Source of the DNA: JBDSLU01 sp039916225
GTDB taxonomy: Bacteria; Acidobacteriota; Vicinamibacteria; Vicinamibacterales; Vicinamibacteraceae
DNA length: 11,448 nt
Assembly: GCA_039916225.1 (NCBI GenBank)
Contig: JBDSLU010000442.1
Location: forward strand, 1 to 11,448
Direction of reading: 5' to 3'
In this document: in pieces, positions 6,500 to 11,448 of the stretch
Position numbering within the stretch: the stretch's first letter is position 1
Layout of the letters: each line of letters opens with the position of its first letter
Notes under the pieces: model-generated
What the model was told of the DNA's origin: nothing
The model's database searches: none
What the model saw: the letters and a program-made list of their open reading frames with translations, nothing else
Made by a program: the position numbers and the translations under genes

Positions 6500-7600
6500 A
6501 TGTCCACCATGCAACGTGTGTCCCGGACGTACGCGCGTCCGCTGTTCGCCGCCCTGACCATCGGATTCGTCTTCGCGATCGCACCGACCGGCGCCCGCGA
6601 GACGACTACCGCCAAGGACATGCGCGACGCGGCGACCGCCTTCCTGTCCACCCTCGACGCCGGTCAGAAGACCGCCACGACGTTCGCCTTCACCAGCGAC
6701 GAGCGCGAGAACTGGTTTTTCACCCCGGTCCCGCGCAAGGGCCTGGCCTACTTCTCGATGAGCGACGCGCAGCGCGCCGCCGCGGTCAAACTGCTCAAGA
6801 CCGGCCTCAGCGCCAAGGGCTTCAGCAAGGTCGAAGCCATCCGCTCGCTCGAGTCGATCCTTTACGAGTCCGAAGGCGAGGCCGGCAAGAAGCCCGATTG
6901 GGACGGCAAGCCCCATCGTTTCCCGGATCGCTACCTGTTCACGGTCTTCGGCACGCCGTCGGCCACCGAACCGTGGGGCTGGCGCTTCGAAGGCCATCAC
7001 ATCTCGCAGAACTGGACGGTCGTCAGCGGCACCGCCATCGCGTCCAGCCCGCAGTTCTTCGGCAGCAATCCCGCCGAGGTGCGCACCGGCCCCAAGACCG
7101 GCCTGCGCGTCCTGGCCGCCGAGGAGGACCTCGCCCGTACGCTGCTCGTGTCGCTCGACGAGAAGCAGCGCCAGGCGGCCATGGTCGACGCCAAGGCGCC
7201 GAACGACGTCCTGACCACCAACAAGCACAAGGCCGAGCGCCTGCCGGATGTCGGGGTCGCGTACAGCGAACTCACCCCGGGCCAGCAGCAGGCGCTGTGG
7301 AAGCTGATCGAGGAATACGCCTTCGCGCAGACCGCGTCGCTCGGCCAGGCGCGCATCGCGACGATCAAGAAGGACGGCGTCGCCGCGGTCAAGTTCGCGT
7401 GGATGGGCGTCGCCGACAAGGGTGGGCCGCACTACTACCGTGTCCAGGGCCCGCGCTTCGCCATCGAGTACGACAACACCCAGAACACCAACAACCACAT
7501 CCACGCGGTGTGGCGTGATTACGACGGCGACTTCGGCCGCGACATCCTGGCCGAGCACTACAAGGCGGATCACGGTTCGGCGGCGCCGGGCCGGCCGTAG
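6500..7600 (+). CDS. Secreted DUF3500 family protein
   Basis: This 366-residue protein opens with a basic segment and a hydrophobic stretch (about 14-30) ending near PTGARE, a probable Sec signal peptide; the mature protein is likely periplasmic or extracellular. The body matches DUF3500 (PF12006) across most of its length. Hallmarks are WFFTPVPRKGL near 72-82, GWRFEGHHISQNW (160-172), PRFAIEYDNTQNTNNHIHAVW (318-338) and RDYDGDFG (339-346). The paired His (166, 167) and the HxH (333, 335) beside Glu323 and Asp325 look like possible metal ligands, but no activity is established for the family that I can name. The ATG at 6500 was chosen; an in-frame ATG at 6509 would also leave a complete signal peptide. 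The gene is divergent from the winged-helix gene and convergent with the DUF1080 operon, separated from it by a heptamer array. It may be regulated through the palindrome over its promoter. Confidence 0.9.
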   Translation: MSTMQRVSRTYARPLFAALTIGFVFAIAPTGARETTTAKDMRDAATAFLSTLDAGQKTATTFAFTSDERENWFFTPVPRKGLAYFSMSDAQRAAAVKLLKTGLSAKGFSKVEAIRSLESILYESEGEAGKKPDWDGKPHRFPDRYLFTVFGTPSATEPWGWRFEGHHISQNWTVVSGTAIASSPQFFGSNPAEVRTGPKTGLRVLAAEEDLARTLLVSLDEKQRQAAMVDAKAPNDVLTTNKHKAERLPDVGVAYSELTPGQQQALWKLIEEYAFAQTASLGQARIATIKKDGVAAVKFAWMGVADKGGPHYYRVQGPRFAIEYDNTQNTNNHIHAVWRDYDGDFGRDILAEHYKADHGSAAPGRP

Positions 7601-7614
7601 CGGCAGGCGAACGG

Positions 7615-7709
7615 CCAAGCGCCAACTACCAAGCAACCAATCGCCAACTCCCAGGCTCCCACTGCGAGGCTACTGCTAGCCCCTGGAGTTGGCGTTTGGC
7701 GTTTGGCGG
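7615..7709. repeat. Second 7-bp periodic CCAA/TTGG array between convergent genes
   Basis: Left units are CCAAGCG, CCAACTA, CCAAGCA (7615-7635), one extra base, then CCAATCG, CCAACTC, CCAGGCT and CCCACTG (7637-7664). After a non-repetitive spacer come CCTGGAG, TTGGCGT, TTGGCGT and TTGGCGG (7682-7709). This is the same design as the array at 2647-2789: a CCAA-type arm, a spacer and an inverted TTGG-type arm between two stop codons. The unit sequences differ and the right arm is shorter, so it is a relative and not a recent copy. No gene is present. Confidence 0.85.
7637..7699. terminator. Hairpin in the second heptamer array; possible bidirectional terminator
   Basis: GCCAACTCCCAGG (7643-7655) pairs with CCTGGAGTTGGC (7682-7693), with a single bulged C and a 26-nt loop. 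Pairing continues outward through C7642-G7694 and CCAA (7637-7640) with TTGG (7696-7699). There is no U-tract. It lies between the stops of the DUF3500 and DUF1080 genes and could serve both. Confidence 0.5.
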
Positions 7710-7725
7710 TCCGCGCGTCGCGGCG

Positions 7726-8460
7726 CTACTTCAGCTCACGAATCGCGACGTTGCGGAACTCGGCCCGCATCGGCGGCCCGGCGTGCAGCTGGAGGCCGAT
7801 GAAGCCGGCGGTCGGTCGATGCGCCGCATCGTTGTCGAGGAAGACCGCGGACACCTTGCCGTTGATGGCGTGGACGACCACCTCCTTGCGCGCGACGATG
7901 TGGATGGTGTTCCAGCCGCCGACGTTGATCGCCGCCTTGAGCGCGTCGGCCGGCGTCACGCTGCCGAAGATCCGCGGCTTGTCGTCGCCGATGAACGTCG
8001 CCTGCCCCGGCAGCGCCAGGAAGGCGCGGCCGCGCTCTTCGTAGAGCTGTCCGGTCCACTGGTTGGCGAAGTCGATGTCGGCCTGGTAGCCCTTCAGCAC
8101 GAACGGGCCGATGTCCGGCGCGCGCTGGCTGCGGTACTGGACGCCGGTGTTGCCGGCGGTGATGCGGAAGTCGAGCTTCAGCTCGAAGTCGGCCGGCTGC
8201 GACGTGGTCCAGATCAGGAACGTGTTGGCCGGCAGCGGCTTGGCCGCCGTCGATTCCCCGACCAGGAGGCCGCCCTCGACCTTCCAGAAGCCGGTATCAC
8301 CCTCCCACCCGGTCATCGAGGTGCCGTCGAACATCGGCACGAAGCCGGCCCGATCGTCGATCGCGAGGGGCTGGATGTTACGCGGGCCTTGCGCCAGCAG
8401 GACGCCGCTGGCGAGGGCGCAGGCGCCCAGGAACACGACGGGAACGACGGCGGAACGCAT
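7726..8460 (-). CDS. Secreted DUF1080 protein, putative 3-keto-disaccharide (3-keto-glycoside) hydrolase
   Basis: This 244-residue protein belongs to PF06439, a concanavalin-like beta-sandwich family now associated with cleavage of 3-keto-glycosides. The N-terminus MRSAVVPVVFLGACALASGVLLAQ is an export signal. LGAC at 11-14 could be a lipobox, otherwise signal peptidase I would cut after LLA. Family landmarks are FVPMFDGTSMTGWEG (40-54), FELKLDFRI (92-100), NTGVQYRS (104-111), GYQADID (124-130) and the closing GFIGLQLHAGPP (219-230) before a last beta strand. GGAGG at 8468-8472 lies 7 nt before the ATG at 8460 and 4 nt before the ATG at 8463; the first spacing is better. An in-frame TTG at 8466 abuts the ribosome site and was rejected. 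The gene is second in an operon, 48 bp after the cytochrome-type dehydrogenase. This fits a pathway in which an oxidised sugar is then cleaved, but the substrate is not known. Confidence 0.88.
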   Translation of the reverse strand: MRSAVVPVVFLGACALASGVLLAQGPRNIQPLAIDDRAGFVPMFDGTSMTGWEGDTGFWKVEGGLLVGESTAAKPLPANTFLIWTTSQPADFELKLDFRITAGNTGVQYRSQRAPDIGPFVLKGYQADIDFANQWTGQLYEERGRAFLALPGQATFIGDDKPRIFGSVTPADALKAAINVGGWNTIHIVARKEVVVHAINGKVSAVFLDNDAAHRPTAGFIGLQLHAGPPMRAEFRNVAIRELK

Positions 8461-8467
8461 CATCAAT

Positions 8468-8472
8468 CCTCC
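8468..8472 (-). promoter_or_regulatory. Strong Shine-Dalgarno (GGAGG) for the DUF1080 gene
   Basis: GGAGG on the minus strand lies 7 nt before ATG 8460. It is the only clear Shine-Dalgarno in front of a gene in this window and belongs to the only operon-internal gene, which contrasts with the three TANNNT-type starts. Confidence 0.75.
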
Positions 8473-8508
8473 ACGAGACAGGTCGACGCAGGTCGGGGCG
8501 GGCCGCGC

Positions 8509-11448
8509 CTACTGGGGCGGCGGGGCCAACAGGAACGCGAGCAGATCGGCGAGCTGGCCCTGGTTCAGGTCGTCGACCAGGCCCTCGGGCATCAGCGAGA
8601 TTGGCGACGGCTTGCGGGCGGCGATCTTCGACTTGGCGACCTCGACGGGCCGCTCGCCCGTGGTGATCTGCAGGGCGATCTTCTGCGCGTCCTCCCGGGC
8701 GACCAGCCCGAACAGCGTCTGGCCATCGGTCGTCGACACCTCGACGCTCTGGTACTGGTCGGAGACCGCGCGCGATGGCCACAGCACCGCTTCGACGACG
8801 TCGCGCTTCTTGAACCGCGACGCCAGCGTGGTCAGGTCGGGGCCGAAGTCGGTGCCGATCGAACCGAAGCGATGGCACCGCGCGCACGCCTGCTCGAAGT
8901 GCGGCCGGCCCCGCACCGGTGAGGCCGGCGCCCGGGCCGGCGTGAAGATCTGCTCGTCGAACGTCTCTTCGGGGCTGATGGCGCGAATGCCCCGGCTACG
9001 GGCGATGCCCGGGTTGCTCGGGCGGGCCCGCGCCGCGGACGCCGCGGCCCCGGCGAGCTCGGCTTCGGTCAGCGGCGCGAACTTCGGCACCTTGCCGTAG
9101 GCCATCTGCTTCTCGTCGGCCGAGAAGTCGGCGATGGTCGCCTCGAACATCAGGTTGATGAAGCCCGGAAAACTGGCGCCGCCGCGCCACTCGGCGGCGC
9201 GCGCGTAGACGTCCATCAGGGAGGTCTTCTGCTCGGCCGTCCAGCCGGCGGCCGTGCCGCGGAGTGTCGAGAGCAGGTGGATCTGCAGCTTCGGGTTGCT
9301 GTCGCCCTTCGGCATCGCCGCCAGGATCTTCGCCGAGGCGCCCGGCTGTCCGCAGAAGGCGAGCACGGTGGCCAGCTCGCGGGTCAGGCGCTCGTCGGAC
9401 GACGGGAAGCGCCCGATCAGCTTCTGGTGCACCTGCTGCAGCCGCGCCGCGTCGAGATCGCCCGCCGTGATCGTCTGCGCCTGGAAGCCCGCCTGGCCAT
9501 CACGCCGGACGTTGGCCGGCGGCGCGGACTGGGTCAGACGCGCGGCTTCGACGGCGGCGAGCTGGAAGACCCGCAGCAGCCGCAGCTGGAGATCCACCGA
9601 CAGATCGGTGCGGCCCATCAGGGCAATCTGGCGATCGACGAGCGGCAGCAGATCGGCGCGATCGGACGCCGTGAACGCGTAGGCGACCATGCCCTCCAGT
9701 CCCCGCACCGTGTGCGCGTCGGCGAGGACCCGATCCCGCCATGACGCGCGCGCCGTGCGCTGCAAGGCGAGGCGTCCGGCGAAGCGCACGAAGCGATCCG
9801 GCGAGCCGAGCAGCGCGTAGATGTCGCCGACCGGCGCCAGGCTCTCGGCCGACGGCGACTGCCCCATCCGGACCAGCGCCTCGGCCGAACGCCGCTGAAC
9901 CAGCGGGCTCAGGTCCTTCAGCCCCGCGGCGGCGACCGCTGCCGCCTTGGCTCCCTGGACGCCGGCGGCGAACACCGCGGCGGCGCGGACGTCGGCGTCG
10001 GCCTCGCGCATCAGATCGGTGAGCAGGGCGACCGGCGGCGCCGGACCGTGTCGCTGCAGCACGTAGACCGCCTGGGCGCGGTCCTCACCCTTGGCGGCGC
10101 GGTCACGCGCCAAGGCTTCGAGCCCGCTCGTCCACCCGTCGCCCAGCTCGGTCTTGGCGCGGGCGACGGCGGCATGGCCCCAGCTCGAAAGCGGCTGCGC
10201 CTGCCGCACCGCGGCGAGCACCGGCGACAGCTTCGCCGCCGCCGGCCTGGCCCCGCTGTAGGTGATGCGGTAGACGCCGCCTTCGGTGGTGCGGCCGCCG
10301 GTCGTGAAGTAGACGAGACCGTCCGGGCCGACCTCGACGTCGGTGATGTTGAGCGGCTCGCCGTGCACCAGCTCGGTGCGGGCCGCGGCGGCGACGTAGC
10401 TCGCGCCCTTGCGCGTCAGCGGCGTGTAGAGCAGGCGGCCGCGCGACCAGTCCGCTTCGAGCAGCGCGTCGTTGAAGGCCGACGGATAGGCCCGGGCCTG
10501 GTAGAACTCGACCCCGACCGGCGACCCGCGGCCGACGTCGCGCAGTGGCGGCAGGGCGTCGACGGACCACGCCGGCAGCTTGCCCGAGCCGTTACGGTAG
10601 CCGTAGTCGCCGCCTGGCACGACGTGCACCGTGCGGATCTCGCGGTACCAGGGCATGCCGATGTCCCACTCCATGTCGCTGTCGAAGGTGAACAGCTCGC
10701 CATCGAGGTTGAAGGCATGGTCGTAGGCGTTGCGGAAGGCGCCGGCCAGGATGGTGAAGCGCTTCGTCTCGGGGTCGACGCGGTGCACCGTCCCGTGCGA
10801 GCCGATCTTGGCGCTCGGTCCAAAGCCCCGGCCATCCTGGATGACGGACAGGAACTGCGACTCGCGGCCGCCGGTGAAGGGCGAGCCCGGCTCGATCTGC
10901 GACTCGTCGACGAAGAACGTGTTGTTCCCCGTCATCATCGTCAGGGCACCGTCGGGCCCGCGGCGCAGCGCGTGGACGCCGTGCTCCTGGACCGCGTCGA
11001 TGAAGGGCGCGATCAGGGTCGCGCCTTCGGTGACGCCGTCGCCGTCGGCGTCCGGCATCTGGTAGAGCCCAGACTTCTCGGCCGGCGCCGGCTGCCCTTC
11101 CGCCACGGCGGGATTGCACGAGCCATAGAGCGTCGGCCCGTCGTACCACAGCCCCTGGCAGTTCTTGACCCGCGTCGTGACGACGACCTCGCCCTCGAAC
11201 ACGCCGTCGCCGTCGGCGTCGACGAGTCGCCGTGGATGATCGAGCTCCTTCGACACGACCAGGCGGCCCTGGCTGTCGAAGGTCATGGCGACGTAGGAGT
11301 CGGTCTTGCCCACCGGCACGACGCGCTCGACGGCGAAGTTGGGCAGGGTGGTGAAACGCCCCGGCTCGCTGCGCGCGGTGAGCGTCTGCGGCGCGGCGCG
11401 GGGCGCTGGGGACTGGGCGGGCGCCGGCCGCGGGGCCGGCGCGGTCTG
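8509..11448 (-). CDS. Secreted PVC-type CxxCH protein: beta-propeller dehydrogenase, HEAT-like repeats and c-type heme domain (5' end outside window)
   Basis: There are 979 residues visible. The frame is open to the right edge and reads through an Ala/Pro-rich stretch into FTTLPNFAVERVV, so the start and signal peptide lie beyond 11448; the GTG at 11319 interrupts the first propeller strand and is not the start. Residues about 25-395 resemble the TIGR02604 membrane-bound-dehydrogenase propeller, with DADGDG motifs at 77-82 and 133-138 and Cys97/Cys111 as a possible disulfide. About 400-640 is HEAT-like alpha repeats (DADVRAAAVFAAG, LVQRRSAEALVRMG). The C-terminus matches the TIGR02603 heme-binding domain: CARCH (855-859, nt 8872-8886) binds heme c, and Met953 in SLMPEGL is the likely distal ligand. 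It probably oxidises a sugar or alcohol in the periplasm and passes electrons to its own heme; the cofactor is not evident. It heads an operon with the DUF1080 gene. Confidence 0.9.
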   Translation of the reverse strand, partial: QTAPAPRPAPAQSPAPRAAPQTLTARSEPGRFTTLPNFAVERVVPVGKTDSYVAMTFDSQGRLVVSKELDHPRRLVDADGDGVFEGEVVVTTRVKNCQGLWYDGPTLYGSCNPAVAEGQPAPAEKSGLYQMPDADGDGVTEGATLIAPFIDAVQEHGVHALRRGPDGALTMMTGNNTFFVDESQIEPGSPFTGGRESQFLSVIQDGRGFGPSAKIGSHGTVHRVDPETKRFTILAGAFRNAYDHAFNLDGELFTFDSDMEWDIGMPWYREIRTVHVVPGGDYGYRNGSGKLPAWSVDALPPLRDVGRGSPVGVEFYQARAYPSAFNDALLEADWSRGRLLYTPLTRKGASYVAAAARTELVHGEPLNITDVEVGPDGLVYFTTGGRTTEGGVYRITYSGARPAAAKLSPVLAAVRQAQPLSSWGHAAVARAKTELGDGWTSGLEALARDRAAKGEDRAQAVYVLQRHGPAPPVALLTDLMREADADVRAAAVFAAGVQGAKAAAVAAAGLKDLSPLVQRRSAEALVRMGQSPSAESLAPVGDIYALLGSPDRFVRFAGRLALQRTARASWRDRVLADAHTVRGLEGMVAYAFTASDRADLLPLVDRQIALMGRTDLSVDLQLRLLRVFQLAAVEAARLTQSAPPANVRRDGQAGFQAQTITAGDLDAARLQQVHQKLIGRFPSSDERLTRELATVLAFCGQPGASAKILAAMPKGDSNPKLQIHLLSTLRGTAAGWTAEQKTSLMDVYARAAEWRGGASFPGFINLMFEATIADFSADEKQMAYGKVPKFAPLTEAELAGAAASAARARPSNPGIARSRGIRAISPEETFDEQIFTPARAPASPVRGRPHFEQACARCHRFGSIGTDFGPDLTTLASRFKKRDVVEAVLWPSRAVSDQYQSVEVSTTDGQTLFGLVAREDAQKIALQITTGERPVEVAKSKIAARKPSPISLMPEGLVDDLNQGQLADLLAFLLAPPPQ

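Noticed and set aside
6389..7636. A 415-codon minus-strand frame antisense to the DUF3500 gene
   Set aside because: Its composition is typical of an antisense shadow, it runs into the heptamer array, and the plus-strand DUF3500 match is clear.
2647..7725. The two heptamer arrays as ends of a mobile element around the genes between them
   Set aside because: Each array is itself an inverted structure confined to a convergent gap; their unit sequences differ, and there is no transposase, integrase or target duplication.
7696..8922. A 408-codon plus-strand frame over the DUF1080 gene and the end of the cytochrome gene
   Set aside because: It covers two recognisable minus-strand genes and their ribosome site, and it has no recognisable domain.
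11317..11319. GTG at 11319 as the start of the cytochrome-type dehydrogenase
   Set aside because: It cuts the conserved first propeller strand and leaves no export signal; the frame continues to the window edge.
1..11448. tRNA, rRNA, riboswitch or toxin-antitoxin genes
   Set aside because: No stretch with the expected conserved sequence or layout was recognised; the intergenic gaps are short and accounted for.

Overview
The window looks like chromosomal DNA from a high-GC Gram-negative bacterium, most likely an Acidobacteriota member close to Vicinamibacterales. This is inferred, not proven. The reasons are an Oar-like TonB-dependent receptor with an N-terminal carboxypeptidase-regulatory-like domain, a cytochrome-type 'PVC CxxCH' dehydrogenase next to a DUF1080 protein, a secreted DUF3500 protein, and CCAA/TTGG heptamer arrays between genes. 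No rRNA, tRNA, transposase, phage gene or CRISPR array was seen.

There are seven genes, and the coding strand changes at almost every gene (+ - + - + - -). In order: (1) a TonB-dependent outer-membrane receptor, cut at its 5' end by the window edge, 1-2646 (+). (2) A convergent junction filled by a heptamer array, 2647-2789. (3) A GT-C fold (ArnT/PMT-like) membrane glycosyltransferase with a C-terminal TPR domain, 2799-4934 (-). (4) A divergent intergenic region with two tandem inverted repeats, then an EamA/DMT-family exporter, 5090-6016 (+). (5) A short convergent junction with GC-rich hairpins. (6) An 85-residue putative winged-helix protein, 6080-6337 (-). (7) A divergent promoter region with an operator-like palindrome, then a secreted DUF3500 protein, 6500-7600 (+). 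(8) A second convergent junction with a heptamer array, about 7615-7709. (9) A two-gene minus-strand operon reaching the right edge: a large secreted propeller/HEAT/c-type cytochrome protein (5'-truncated, 8509-11448) followed by a DUF1080 putative 3-keto-glycoside hydrolase (7726-8460).

Functionally this is an envelope-facing set: outer-membrane uptake, membrane glycosyl transfer, inner-membrane export, and a probable periplasmic sugar oxidation/cleavage pair. Only the last two genes form a clear operon.

The most unusual signal is non-coding. Two of the three convergent 3'-3' junctions carry 7-bp periodic arrays arranged as inverted repeats that can fold into long hairpins; the third has ordinary GC-rich hairpins instead. 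A second pattern is that three of the four visible first-gene starts have a TANNNT hexamer 8-9 nt upstream and no convincing Shine-Dalgarno at normal spacing. The one operon-internal gene has a strong GGAGG. This suggests leaderless transcripts for first genes.
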